Shown here one piece after another: positions 31,396 to 42,431 of a stretch of DNA of 64,000 bases (the first letter of the stretch is position 1; each line of letters starts with the position of its first letter). Source of the stretch: Dipteris shenzhenensis (taxonomy: Eukaryota; Polypodiophyta; Polypodiopsida; Gleicheniales); NCBI GenBank assembly GCA_047967505.1, contig CM106541.1; one strand, 5' to 3'. The notes under the pieces are model-generated. The model ran no database searches, was not told the DNA's origin, and worked only from the letters and a program-made list of their open reading frames with translations. The translations under genes were made by a program, and so were the position numbers.

Positions 31396-32289
31396 CCAAT
31401 GGTGAGGACCAAGCTCCCCCTTTGATCCCTCCTTGCTGCCCTGAATGCCAGCCTAGGATGAGGTCTCCTTCTGAGGTGTTTGTCTGCAGCAATCAGCCTT
31501 CTCCTGTGCTTCTCCAAGTACCCTCGATGAAGGGCCCAAATCTGCTGGCCGGTGTTGCTGCTACAATCTGCTCCTGAAGGGATGCTCCAATGGATGACTT
31601 ATGAGCCCCCAATGCCTCTCTTTTATAGGGGCTGGCAGCCCCCAAAGTATACTGACTATTGGCCGACCCACGCAGCCCAATAGCTGACTGGCTCGTCTGT
31701 CCAACCGACATTGGTTGGCTGGGTTTGTGCCCAACCAGGTCTGGCCACGTGGCTGACTGCCACTGGTCCAGGCCTAAAGGCCTGCCAATCCGCCTCCTTT
31801 CTAGGCCTCGAACTGCTGTGCTGCTGCTCCATCCCATGCAGCCTGTTCGCCATTCTCCAAGGCGTGTTCCAGTCCTAAATTTGGTCCAACCACTGCCGCA
31901 CAGAGGCGCCCTGGCCATCTCGACCTGTTTGTGGACCTATCTCTGGTCCAGAAGCCTTCTAACCATCCCGTACAGCATGCAGAGACACCCATGAATCTGG
32001 TGAAATTGAGTGGTGTACTGCTCCAAGCGACCTATTCCATGCCACCAAAGCTGAGCCAGAACTCCTTGTCCAGAAATGTCCGTCTACGTGGAACTCCCCT
32101 CTGATCTGCTCCTATTGCAGCATCCAATGGCCTTCAGGTATGCTCCTGGGTGCTGCCCACACGGCAGCCTATGTGCTGCCCATGTGGGAGCCCCATGCTC
32201 TTGCTTTTGTCTGTGATTATGCTACTCATATGACAGCCACTATGCTGTCCATGTGGCAGCCCTAATTCCAGCTGGTCCACCTCACCCTT
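31396..32289. other. Non-coding, no gene recognised
   Basis: Moderately GC-rich, with overlapping short open frames on both strands and no family motif. Repeated CATGTGGCAGCC / ACACGGCAGCC motifs near 32150-32270. Confidence 0.5.
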
Positions 32290-32525
32290 CCTCATTTGGG
32301 GGCTTACAAATGGGGAGGTGACCAGTCATATTCCAACACGCCTATTGCTCCAACCAGTGTCCATAGGTAACTGCAGATGTCTGCCAACACATGATTTGTG
32401 TTGAGAAGAAAGGCATCAGTATTGTCCTTGTTGCAGATTGCCATACCTGGGTAGGTCAAACCCACACTCTTGGATCCCACTGTAGCTCTCTCAAGGGGTG
32501 GCTCTCCAAGAGCCAAACCCTCCAT
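32290..32525. repeat. Diverged repeat E, copy 2
   Basis: Shares CCTATTGCTCCAACCAGTGT, GGTAGGTCAAA and CTTGGATCCCACTGTAGC with 28990-29150. It joins the RT of gypsy-D at about 32525 and has replaced its 3' part. Confidence 0.7.
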
Positions 32526-33480
32526 GTGTCTAATCAAAGCGGAATATTGATCAATGAAGCACCGATAATATCCTGCCAAATTTACAAAGGAACACACCTG
32601 ATGCTTTGTAGTTGGCAAAGAGAGCATAAGAATTGCATCAACCTTGTCTAGATCAAGCCTAACACCATCTGCTGAGACAATGGGCCCAAGCAATCTATCT
32701 TGAGTGGCTCCAATAGTGCATTTCTCTGGGTTAGGTTGCCATTTGCTTCATTATTTCTTTCGAAAGCCATGCGGACCTTCATGACATGCTCATTTCGTGT
32801 TGAGAATATGCAGAAATCATCCAAAAATACCTCTAAGAAAATCCCCAAATAAGGGGCAAACACTATCTGCATGAATCGTTGGAATGTGCCTGGAGCATTG
32901 GTGAGACCCAAATGGCATCACCTTGAAAGCAAAAGTCCCCCATGGGGTAGCAAATGTGGTCTTGCACACATCTCCCTCGGTAATTCTAATCTGATTAAGT
33001 CTTGAGTAGCCATGTAGCCGCTCACCTTCTATAGAGTGATGTCTTGAAAAGGAAAAGGATGGTGATCTCTCTTTGTGGCTGCATTGAGCTTCTTGTACTC
33101 CATGCAAACCTAGAAGCCCATTCAGTATTGTTAACAGGAAAAATGAACCCAGCTTGTACTTCTGCACCTCTGTGCATAGCGCATTAGTCTGAATTGGACC
33201 CAACCTCCAGAACTTCTGAACCACAGGCCTTGCATCTGGCTTTATTTCTATTCTATGCTCCATGACAGTCACATGGATGATGGTAACTTGTGGCGAAGAG
33301 GTCAAGAAAATCTTTAAACGTTTCTAGGAACTCATCCTTTTCACCTGGAGTAAGATCGAAAGAAAGCATAGAGTCAAGTTGTTGGGGATCCATTGCCTTC
33401 ACTATTGGCTGTGGTGCGAGCGACACTTCCATCATATAGATTTCTTCTTCGGAGACCTCCTCCCCCCGTCTAAGTCCCAT
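32526..33480 (-). pseudogene. gypsy-D reverse transcriptase
   Basis: Pieces in order: DLTPGEKDEFLETFKDFLDL and the CDCHGA lead-in; HRIEIKPDARPVVQK; RITEGDVCKTTFATPWGTF then FKVMPFG; GLTNAPGTFQRFMQIVF; LEVFLDDFCIFSTRNEHV (catalytic DD); then VSADGVRLDLDKVDAI and FVNLAGYYRCFIDQYSAL. It crosses at least three frames. At 32525 the translation runs into repeat E. Confidence 0.88.
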
Positions 33481-34496
33481 GTTGATCTAGGTATCGTGGA
33501 TGAGGCAATGTCGCTTCCTAGGTATTCCTCTTCTTGTTCTGCAGTAGTTGGCTTGATGCGAATCTTTTCCTTTGACGCACCAAAAGACATATGTCTTATG
33601 TTCTAGTAACTACCCCGCTTTTGGGGATTAGTTCTTGTGTTGCTCCCTCGATGACCTTGGCACTTTCTCCTTGAGTTGCACTATACGTGAGATCATGATA
33701 CTCCTTGGGCATTCCGAATGGTCCGTCGTGTTGAGCTCGAGAGTAGGTTCTTGTGTTACTACCTTACAAACCCCAGTGGTGTGAGTTTGTGTGTTCTATG
33801 TTGTTGGAAGATTTGGGAACCAAACATATCGCTCGCCTTGATAGTAGCCGTGGTCTTTCAAGAGCTTTGTTGCAACCCAACGTTGCAACCCAACGCTGGT
33901 GAATCTTCTACTCGTGGAGTATTGGAAATTTTCCTTGCTCGCAAGACAATCGATGTCATTAGACCCTATTTTTTGATGGAACCGCCCGTGTTGGCATGGA
34001 GCCAGGAGGGGTCGGAATCCCTTCCATGGCTTCGAGCATCCAAGGTGGTTGTCCTGTTTTGCAGTAGCGTTGTGCATGAAGGACGACCTCGTGCACCCAT
34101 TCTTCACGAAATATCTGGGTCTTGCTCATGGCAATAGGCGTGGGAAGTAGAGGTAGGAGAGTAGTTCGCAGCGAAGTTTTGCCTTCATGGTGATTAGGGC
34201 TAGGACTTTGAGTGGTATTGGGACCAGACTAGGGGGAGCGAGAGGTCTCTGGAGCTAGAATTACCTAAATTTAAAACTTTCTTGGCTCTTGAAGGTAGTT
34301 GCACTAGGGGTAGCGAATGGTCTTTACAGAGCGTAATTACTGAGGTTTTTCCACCATATGTGAGAGTGGCAGTTCGTGCTCTCCAATCAATTTGGCAATT
34401 TATGGCGTCCCAGGATCATCTGTTAATCGGTCATCTCTGTGGGAAGAACATCAAAACGATTCTCCAACACCTAGTGAACAACGGTTAGTTTCTAGT
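33481..34496 (-). other. gypsy-D linker, decayed
   Basis: About 1 kb between the RT and protease pieces. Minus-strand open frame 33796-34107 has no recognised motif. A short CAACCCAACG duplication occurs near 33877-33895. Nothing else was recognised. Confidence 0.45.
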
Positions 34497-35015
34497 CTAC
34501 ATACCCAAATGTACTTTAGATTTCACCGTTAATAAAGCAACATTAAGGTTTAGGAATACCTTTAGCACTCCCCATACCTCGCGGGAGATGAAGTTATGGC
34601 TTGCTCCCGGATCCACGAGTGCCTTGACACTTGTACTTGGACCCTGCAATTGGACACTTAACCTAGCCGGATCTATCGTTAGTTCATCAGTCGGGCCTAG
34701 GTGTTTTGGTGTAGCCTGAAAAAAAGCCATTTGTTTTTTTTGTATGATTTTGGCATTATGTATCTTAAGGTTTAGGAATACCTTTAGCACTCCCCATACC
34801 TCGCGGGAGATGAAGTTATGGCTTGCTCCCGGATCCACGAGTGCCTTGACACTTGTACTTGGACCCTGCAATTGGACACTTAACCTAGCCGGATCTATCG
34901 TTAGTTCATCAGTCGGGCCTAGGTGTTTTGGTGTAGCCTGAAAAAAAGCCATTTGTTTTTTTTGTATGATTTTGGCATTATGTATCTTGGCTTTTTCAAT
35001 GGCCTGGCGTTTCAT
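34497..35015 (-). pseudogene. gypsy-D protease with duplicated domain
   Basis: Open for 172 codons. Each of two tandem 74-residue units contains FFQATPKHLGPTDELTID, LQGPSTSVKALVDPGASHNF and REVWGVLKVFLNL. VDPGASHNF is the active-site region of a gypsy aspartic protease, with DPG replacing the usual D-S/T-G. The duplication is in frame and exact to the eye. Whether such a tandem protease could fold is unknown; the surrounding element is dead. Confidence 0.85.
34543..34986. repeat. 222-bp exact tandem duplication, two copies
   Basis: 34543-34764 and 34765-34986, period 222 = 74 codons. I saw no difference between the copies. Confidence 0.95.
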
Positions 35016-35057
35016 ACGGGCTACCTCGGCCTTGAGCTCCTTTTCTCGGTGTATGGC

Positions 35058-36200
35058 CTAGAGGGTCAGTAGAGTGAGTGGACCATTAAATCTTTTCAGT
35101 TTGCTACCAGTAAGGTACCAATCCATCTTGACTCCGTCTAGGGTGGGTGTCCGACATGCGCCTTGCGGAGTAATCTCCACTATTCGGTAGGGATCCATGC
35201 TCCTATATTTAAGTTCGTGCTTGGTGTTGTGGACGCTATAGAGGAGTGCTAGATCACCCTCTTCAAGGTCCTTGTTCTTGAGGTTGCAGTCGAACCATTT
35301 TTTATGCCTTGCCTTCTCCACTCGAAGGCAATACGCTGCGCGCAATCTTATCTCATCTAGTCGTTCAAGATCGGTTAGGCGCTCGGCTCAGGCATTTTTG
35401 GGGAGTCTTTTCTTGATTGTGATGCGAAGGCTGGGCACTGCATACTCCATCGACATAATTTCCTCTACTCAAAAGGCTAAGCTAAAGGGGGTGCAGTTCA
35501 TCGTCACTTTGCAAGACGTTTGGTAGGCCCACAGTGTTGTGATAAGCTTGTGCTCCCAGTCAGTATGACTAGCTTCAACTGTACAAGTTATAATCATGTA
35601 GCATGTTTTGTTTGAGCTTTCAGCTAGGCCGTTTGCTCTAGGATAATATGGCATAGATTTCCTATGTATCATAATGAATTCGCTAGTCAGGATCGCTCTT
35701 GTTTCATTGAGGAAATGAGTTTCCCGATCGCTGACTAGTTCTAAGGGACACCCAAACCATGTGATTACTTATTCATATAAAAACTTAGCTATGGACCGCG
35801 CATCACTTTCTTTGTGGCTCGGCCCTCTATCCATTTGGTGGAATAATATGTAGCCAAGATGGTGTACCTGGCCCCCGTTCCTTTAGTTGTTGGGCTTATA
35901 GGACCAAATTATGAAATCTATGCCCCATTTCTCAAAAGGCTAATCAATTAATATTCTCGTTAGGGGCATCATATCCACTTTATGGGGAATTTTTGCTCTT
36001 TGGGAGGGATCTCATCGTTTGACAAACTCGGCTACATCCTTGAAGAGGGTTGGCCACCAAAGGCCTGCCCATAGCACCTTACATGTTGTAATGTCAGCGG
36101 CGAAGTGATCGCCCACTATTCTTGAATGCGCTTCCCTGAGCACATCCACATACTCATGTTCGCACACAAATATATACACATAATACCATCTTTTCCCATG
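35058..36200 (-). pseudogene. gypsy-C integrase
   Basis: Zinc-domain side reads CKVLWAGLWWPTLFKDVAEFV; core pieces include GIDFIIWS, ELVSDRETHF-like and YYPRANGLAESSNK (family motif YYPQTNGQAE, so the Glu is kept). The C-terminal domain at 35058-35345 reads RVEKARHKKWFDCNLKNKD, LEEGDLALLYSVHNTKHELK and YRSMDPYRIVEITPQGACR. Stops at about 35468 and in the core break the frame. Confidence 0.85.
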
Positions 36201-36258
36201 CGATAGAGTTGGCCTACGATTAGTTGGTATGGTTCCGCGTCTTTAATGAGTTTGCAGG

Positions 36259-36950
36259 CTATGTCTTTAGGACTTTATCGACATGTAACCCGTTTGCCAA
36301 GTAGTGGCCTATTTCAGCTGCCCATTCCAGAATTATGTCAATGAGAAATAAGGGAGCATCTGGGAGCTCATCCTCGACTCCTGTTGGAGATTTTTCATTG
36401 GGAATCCTCGAGAGGTGGTCGGCTAGGACGGGGTTTTTCCTTAATGCACCATGACTTTGAAGTTGAACTCCAAGAGGATTAACATCCACCTTGTTATGTG
36501 TCTTGTCATGTAGGACTTATTAACCAGATATAATAGTGCCTGATGATTAAAAAAAAGACCAACTAATTGGCTAACAAGTAATGCCTAAACTTCTTAACTG
36601 CATAAACCATGGCTAGACCTTCCCTCTCTGTTGTAATGTAATTAACCTCGGCATCGTTTAATTGCCAGTAAAGTACACAAGGTAGTCCAAGTTGTACTCC
36701 CCTGTTTGGGACTAACACACATCCGATGGCAAGGTTTGAGACATCTATGTGGACTCGGAATATTAGATTCCATTTTGGGGCCTACAATACTGGTGTTGTA
36801 GCCAGAGCTATCTTGAGGGCTTCAAAGGATCTCTGACACTCTTCGGTCCACTCAAAGACTACCAACAACTTATACAATGGCTAGGCTATGTTTTCGTAGA
36901 ACAAGATGAATATTTGATAGTAACCCGTATGTCCTATAAAGCACTTCACT
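36259..36950 (-). pseudogene. gypsy-C RNase H and tail
   Basis: Pieces: VQLGLPCVLYWQLNDAEVNY, TTEREGLAMVYAVKKFRHYL, a HQALLYLVNK block and ITRWMLILLEFNFKVMVHL, then 36259-36489 open with KNPVLADHLSRIPNEKSPTG. ADHLSR is the usual end of gypsy RNase H. Frameshifts separate the pieces. Confidence 0.85.
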
Positions 36951-36999
36951 CCTTTGGCGTTCGTGGGTGGGCATAGCTCCAGAATGAGCTTGATGTTAT

Positions 37000-37812
37000 T
37001 GTAATCCATGGAGATCCCGTTCTTGGACACTATGTGTCCAAGAATCACTCCCCGTTTGACCCAAATTTGACACTTGAGAGGATTAGGGAAATCTAGTACA
37101 TTCTACACCCCTCAAGGACTAGCTTTAGGTATTTTAGATGATCATCCCATTTTGAATTCATGCATAGGTTGTCCAAGAAGACTTCTACAAAGTCTCCTAG
37201 CTACTCCTTGAAGGTGATGATCATCAGCCACTAAAATGTGGTGGGCACGTTGGTGAGTCCAAATATCATCACATTGACTACATACACACCCCATTTGGTT
37301 TCAAAGGAAGTTTTATGTTGATCTTCCAGGGTGATGGATACCTGATTGTACCTAGAAAACCCATCTAGGAAGCTGTAAGCTTCCTTCCCAGCTACCCTTT
37401 CTAGAACATTAGAACATGTTATGTGAAAGGCAATGGGTAGAGGTCGCAACTTGTGGCAGCATTGACCTTTTTCAAGTCCACACATACCCAGATTTTTTCA
37501 TTCTTCTTTAGGACTATCACAATGGGTGACACCCTATCTGTATGCTCTATCTCATAGATGAATCCCACATCCATGATTTTTTGGATCTCCTACTGCACTA
37601 TGAGCGCATATTTGGGCTGGCCTAATGTCATCTACCATGGGTATAGTGTGTTGCATGACTTCAGTGGACATGCCCTTCATGTCGATATACTTCCACGCCA
37701 TGCAATCCTTGTACTCTCGGAGGAGGGTAATTAAGGGCTGCTCCTCATTAGGGGTGAGGTCCACTGCTATGTATACCGATTGTGGCTCCACCCCTTTTTG
37801 TGCTAGGTTCAC
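37000..37812 (-). pseudogene. gypsy-C reverse transcriptase
   Basis: 37552-37812 is the lead-in (VDLTPNEEQPLITLLREYKD, CMAWKYIDMKGM). 37231-37485 is RT palm: VLERVAGKEAYSFLDGFSRY, NQVSITLEDQHKTSFETKWG, VMIFGLTNVPTTF. A VEVFLDNLC piece follows near 37170, where the catalytic LDD reads LDN. Multiple frames. Confidence 0.85.
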
Positions 37813-38533
37813 TTCGTTAACTTTGGCCGGGCCGTCGTATCCTTGGAAGCAACCTTCTTCTTGGGTTCTCTTGGCCTACTAGTATAAGATTTTGCGGTCT
37901 TCTAGTGTGTAGGCCTTATAATGAGAAGGAACCTGTCGCAGGTCCTCCTTTTCTTCATCGTCTTCTTCCTCCACTTTTTGGGTGGCTTTTTTCGTACCCT
38001 TGGTGGAAGCCTTCGGGTTTTTGGAACTTCGGAGCTTCGGATGTACAGGGTGCTCCTCCAGGGCAATTATGGAACCTATTGGAGATGTAACCCTACTCAA
38101 CCGAGATCCCTAATTGGAGGAAAACTCTTGGTGAGTAGTAGCGGCCCCTACATATGTTAGCCAATGACGGTACGATTTGACTCTAACTTTCCCCCCCTTG
38201 CTCACCTTGTGGGGTTTGAGCATGTTAAACATTCGGAGGGGCACCACCATATTCAACTCTTCACGCTTAGGGATTGCTATTTGAAGACCCAAAAAGATGG
38301 ACAAAAGCGTCTTTTCTTTCTAGGATGTCAATGTTTGCCAGAATGTGCATCCAATTTTGAGAGAACTCTAGATCGGGGAGAGGGGCATGCCAAAACTCAT
38401 CTTCCTCCTTCCCATCACACTCTCTCTCACAAGTTTGGAATAGTTTCAGGGATGCTGTCATGTACATTGTGTCGTATTCTATGGCAAATAGGTGTCCTAA
38501 CAATGGGCGGGCCTTGTACGTGCACAGGTCCCC
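37813..38533 (-). pseudogene. gypsy-C protease-RT linker
   Basis: Two open pieces. 37879-38100 has a basic then acidic segment (SSKNPKASTKGTKKATQK, EEEDDEEKEDL). 38267-38503 contains CERECDGKEEDEFWHAPLPD. Typical of the variable spacer of plant gypsy elements; no enzyme motif. Confidence 0.6.
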
Positions 38534-38941
38534 TCACACAATTTGCTCCTCATGGTGTAAATAGATGTTGTCCGTGCGCCAATCATGTATGAGTCCGGAC
38601 ATTCGCAGGAAGGGCCTACCTAGGATGACTTCATATCCGGGTTGCTTGGTGAAGTCCATAACCACAAATCGAATGGGGTGCGTGAAGCCAAGCACCTTAA
38701 TGTTAATACTCGTGAGAACTCCCAGGGGTTCAGCAATTCCACCGTCGGCTAGCTTCACTAGAAGATAGGTTGGCTCGAGGGAAGGTCTCCCCCACAATTC
38801 CCAACATTCTTTGGTGCAAACACGTATACCTACTCCACCATCTAGGATGGCATCAAGCTTTTGGTTGTGGTACGTTATGAGGATAGCTGCATTGGTGTCA
38901 TCACCTTCAAAGTATTGGCCTAATTTATTGATGGGAACCAT
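38534..38941 (-). pseudogene. gypsy-C aspartic protease
   Basis: Open for 135 codons: AILITYHNQKLDAILDGGVG (active-site position reads LDGG), CTKECWELWGRPSLEP, LLVKLADGGIAEPLGVL, RFVVMDFTKQPGYEVILGRP and FLRMSGLIHDWRTDNIYLHH. The VILGRPFL block is diagnostic of retroviral-type protease folds in gypsy elements. Confidence 0.85.
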
Positions 38942-39064
38942 AGGTAGGTTCCAGCCCTCCTCTTGTGGATGGTTTTCTTCAGGGTTGGTCTCCCTTCACC
39001 CACCTTGGTGACCTTCTCGGGCTTGGTTTCCCAACCACTGATCACACCAAATACTAGGTGCACC

Positions 39065-39380
39065 AAAGTAGGTATGCCACAATGTAAGGTAATATCACCA
39101 AACCTCAAAGGCTCAAAGAATCAAAATGCAACTGACTCATGTGCATATACTATGCATCCATATGAGCAAATTAGGCCCAAAAGAAAATGTCAACCTACAA
39201 TGACAAAACAATAGCAAACACAATCCTAAGAAAAGCCAAAAGCCTCAAGCATAAACATCATCCATGGGCATAAGCATCAATAATGTCATCCACGAGAGCA
39301 TAGCACTATTAGTACATCAACTGCAATGTGTTGAAGCTATCCCTCATCATAAAATAGCATCTACGTGGTAAACGTCCATA
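39065..39380 (-). repeat. gypsy-C 5' LTR-type sequence
   Basis: Matches the reverse complement of 9510-9825. Lies upstream of protease in element sense. A 24-bp segment at 39041-39064 is shared with 7217-7240. Exact LTR ends are not resolved. Confidence 0.65.
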
Positions 39381-39525
39381 AAATAGCATCTGCGTCAAAA
39401 TGTAGAAGAGGATCAAAGAAGACAAAATGCTTGATTTTGTAGCTTAATGCTAGTTACAACTAGCCTCATGGCAAAAAATAGCACGATGGTTTTCATTTCA
39501 AGGGGCTTGTTACTCATAAAAGATT

Positions 39526-39526
<1 letters not shown>

Positions 39527-39565
<39 letters not shown>
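39527..39565. repeat. (CT)n microsatellite
   Basis: About 39 bp of perfect CT dinucleotides. Confidence 0.97.
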
Positions 39566-39568
<3 letters not shown>

Positions 39569-40069
39569 ATGACAATGACTTTTAATGCATCAACTTTATG
39601 CCAACACTTCTAAGTGTGCATTTATGATGCAAAAGGTGCACTATCTAGACCTCCTTATTACTCCCAAGGCATTTTAGTTGATCCTTCTACTGTATAAGTG
39701 ATTAAGATATGGCCAATCCCAAGTGGTTTGACATCTTCTTCTTTTTGGCAAAAAAGAAATATTTTGTTAATATTATGTCTCAAGAGACAGATAATCACTT
39801 AAAGTTCCAATTACAATTGGTTTCACCAATACTTATGAGAAACCAAAACAGAAAAAGGAAATCAAATGCAGATCATATATCAGTTTATAGAATGAGGGTT
39901 TATTGATTTTTCTTTGAAGTCTTTAATCAATGCCTTGCAAACTCGGTAGACAACCTAGTTGCCTTCTTTTCTAGCTGCCTTCACCTTTGCAAGCTCTAAG
40001 GCTTTGCTCTTGAGCTGAGTTTTTATGAGTTCCTATGCAATCCACTTTCTAATCTCAAGAAATCATGTA
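39566..40069. other. Non-coding, no feature recognised
   Basis: About 500 bp with one short plus-strand frame lacking any motif. Confidence 0.4.
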
Positions 40070-40274
40070 TGATGGCTCCTATCCTAGGCCTAGGCGAGAA
40101 TGGGGCGTGCAATGTTAAGGCCTAAAGCCGAGAAGCGTACTAAGTTCCTTAATGGGATATGTGGCACTCAGGTGGGCTCCAAGTGGCAAGCATTGGGCAA
40201 GGAGGGAGGGTTCCAGAGAAAGAGATAAAAAAGAAAGAGAGCTTGAGGGGACCCGCGGCTGGGTGGTTATTTTT
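40070..40274 (+). repeat. gypsy-A LTR, left part of a split copy
   Basis: Matches 57240-57437, the gypsy-A3 LTR (CTAGGCCTAG, GTGGCAAGCATTGGGCAAGG, GGGAGGGTTCCAGAGAAAGA, GGCTGGGTGGTTATTTTT). Interrupted at 40274 by copia-3 and resumed at 46309. Confidence 0.9.
40270..40274. repeat. Target-site duplication of copia-3 (left)
   Basis: TTTTT before the LTR, matched by 46309-46313. Confidence 0.85.
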
Positions 40275-40422
40275 TGTGGGAGAGGAGAGCACACACACAA
40301 AGGGATAGGAGACACCAAAAGTGGTGGAGCAAAAGCTACTCCAGCTTATTCCTCTATCATATATATATGAGTATACATGGGCACTGTACAAGTGGGTGGG
40401 CACACTGCCCTTTACCCCAACA
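40275..40422 (-). repeat. copia-3 3' LTR
   Basis: 148 bp; on the plus strand TGTGGGAGAGG to CCCCAACA. Differs from the other LTR at two positions (CAAAAG/CAGAAG and GCACTG/GCATTG). Contains TCATATATATATGA as a TATA candidate. Confidence 0.95.
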
Positions 40423-40423
40423 A

Positions 40424-40433
40424 CCTCCCCCTT
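40424..40433 (-). promoter_or_regulatory. copia-3 polypurine tract
   Basis: Minus strand AAGGGGGAGG immediately before the 3' LTR. Confidence 0.85.
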
Positions 40434-40526
40434 AAAGGCAGTGTGCCTTTAAGGGAGTATAGTACACATATAATGTACACATATAATACAATCAGCCATA
40501 GGCTGAAAAACAAGATGACCACACCG

Positions 40527-41156
40527 TCATCCTATGCCCATCGGCACTTTACAATGTGCAAAGTGCATAGAGGATAAGCTGCTAGCAGACATCAGGTTTG
40601 CAGGATAGAAAATGACAAGCTGTAGATGCCTGTCAACCAAGATCTCATGCCAGATCTCACTGGGAGAGTGAACTCTCACCACCACGTGCTCCTGTGCTAA
40701 GTCCATAGCACCTGAACTGTCACTGTGTAAAGAAAATGTCTCTGTACCACCTGTGACCATAAGCACATGCCCTACAATAAACCTCTGCTGGTCTACCCAA
40801 CCTGCATCACCTGAATGCTGCTCCTGGAAGCATAAGGACCTGATGTCCACAACCGCTTCCCTACTGCCAAAATCTACCATAATCATGCTACCAACTCCCA
40901 CTGCAACGGAAGAAAGAACTGGAAGTGTAGCCCCAATGGCAAACATGTGAGAACCAAGTCTCAACACAGTCATGAATGCATGAAGTACTATGGCTGCCAT
41001 ATCAACCATAACTTGCTACTCAACTGATCTGTGATCGTCAAACCTACTGTGTTTCAAGTATGGAGCCAATACAGGCAATGGAGTACTCAGTAACTTCCCC
41101 CTCTCCATACTGAAACAACCAAGTATCTAAGAAACATCATCAAGACCATGCAGCTC
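40527..41156 (-). pseudogene. copia-3 RNase H remnant, highly diverged
   Basis: The stretch after a stop at 41157 reads CFSMERGKLLSTPLP, aligning with CFNMEGGKVMSTPLP of copia-1, then a stop near 41010 and a 160-codon open frame. That frame follows RNase H order only loosely: LHSDSSGAMDLAQEHV (family DN.SA..LA.NPV) and HEILVDRHLQLV. The SDYAG and TEAEY catalytic blocks cannot be found. RNase H activity is not expected. Confidence 0.7.
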
Positions 41157-42431
41157 TCACTGCAAAGCATCCCTGTCCATAAGGAACCATATGGCAAGTA
41201 ACCTCAGAAGGATAGCGACCTCCTGAATACTGAGACCATAACCTGTCTCACTGCGCATCACATCCTGAGCTCTCATAACGGTATCAAACCTATGAAGCCA
41301 AGCTCGAGGGGATTGCTTCTGGCCATGGAGGCACTTACGAAGTAAACATATCAATGATTCCTGCCCATGCGCAATATGACCCGAGTCAATAACTACAGAA
41401 ACCACATCTGTCCTGGCAAAAACATTCAATGGATCATACCGGGCATCATTAGCCAAGGTATCCTCCTCACCATGCATAGCCTCATCCTCATCTGCAAGAG
41501 GCACTCCGCATCCTGGGAGTAAACTGTAACTGTCCATAGAAGATGCATCAACAATCTCCATAGGAGTATAAACTTGTGGAATACTAGAGACATCTGACCG
41601 TCTCTGACCAAAATCAGGAAGTAATCGTGGCTGTCCCAACTTTATAACCTGCTCACCGTGGGAAAAACCTCCCACTCCAAGGGATATGGGCTGTCCCTGC
41701 ATAGAATTTGGAGGTATCAGTGCACTTACACCCTCCTGGAACACCACTCTCCTGCTATCCATAGTCCTGGGCTGTCTAAACATAGCATCCTCTCTAAAAT
41801 AGACATTATGGCTGCGTATCAACTCTCTAGTTGAAGAATCTCGTAACCTGTAGTCCCTACTGGACTCACTGTATCCAAGGAAGATACACCTCCTCGATCG
41901 GGAACCATGAGCATAAGCCTCGCAGCCAAACACACGTAAATGCTCATAACATGGTGCCCTGCCTGTCAAGAAGTCAAATTGCACTCTACCATTCAGAGAT
42001 TTCCTGGGTGACCTGTTAAGCAAGTATGCAGTTGTCTTACATGCCTCAGCCCAATAGCATTCGGTAAGACCTGCATACCGTAGCATGCTACCAATCTTAT
42101 CCAATAGAATCCGATTTATGCCTTTTGCTAAGGCATCGTGAGCAGAAAGATGAGGAGTGGTCAACACCCTCCTGATACCAAGTGTATCACATAGATGCTG
42201 AAATCTAGAAGAGGTAAACTCTGCATCGCCATCAGTCATCAAGCTCAATAGCTTCTTTCCTGACTGATTTTCAGCATTACCCAAGAAGCGCTGAAATGTA
42301 TCATATACATCATGCTTCTGCCGAATCGGATATACCCATATGTACTTTGTAGCAACATCAATAAATGTCACAAAGTAAGAGGCGCCACCCAGTGAAACGC
42401 ACCCAGTGAAACGGTAGGCATAAGCCCACAA
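41157..42431 (-). pseudogene. copia-3 integrase and stub of RT, open but disarmed
   Basis: Open for 424 codons. Integrase core: YFVTFIDVATKYIWVYPIRQ, LLSLMTDGDAEFTSSRFQHL, RVLTTPHLSAHDALAKGINR, RSRRCIFLGYSESSRDYRL. Relative to copia-1 and copia-2, the first catalytic Asp (HSDV) reads HSAV in the overlapping upstream frame and the catalytic Glu (AEK / AER) reads AKG; only the middle Asp remains. The RT is reduced to CLLRKCLHGQKQSPRAWLHR and a short tail; fingers, palm and the YVDD motif are missing. The frame stays open despite this, which is unusual. Integrase and RT activity are not expected. Confidence 0.85.

Larger units (their letters stand above)
32526..35040 (-). mobile_element. Ty3/gypsy remnant gypsy-D
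   Basis: Minus-strand fragment with protease (34497-35015), a damaged linker and RT (32526-33480). No integrase, LTR or primer site was recognised. It is cut by repeat E at 32525 and lies directly downstream of the end of gypsy-C. Confidence 0.75.
35058..39380 (-). mobile_element. Ty3/gypsy element gypsy-C
   Basis: Minus-strand gypsy with the order (from high to low coordinates) LTR/leader 39380-39065, protease 38941-38534, acidic linker 38503-37879, pre-RT and RT 37812-37000, RNase H 36950-36259, integrase core and C-terminal domain 36250-35058. All frames are broken. The LTR-like part has an inverted relative at 9510-9825. The 3' LTR is not recognised. Confidence 0.85.

Noticed and set aside
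31214-31994. Several overlapping open frames on both strands
   Set aside because: Moderate GC content gives long chance frames; no frame has recognisable motifs or preference.
40527-41009. An independent accessory gene in copia-3
   Set aside because: Its position and partial alignment (DSSGAMDLAQEHV) fit a diverged RNase H end better than a new gene, although divergence is high.
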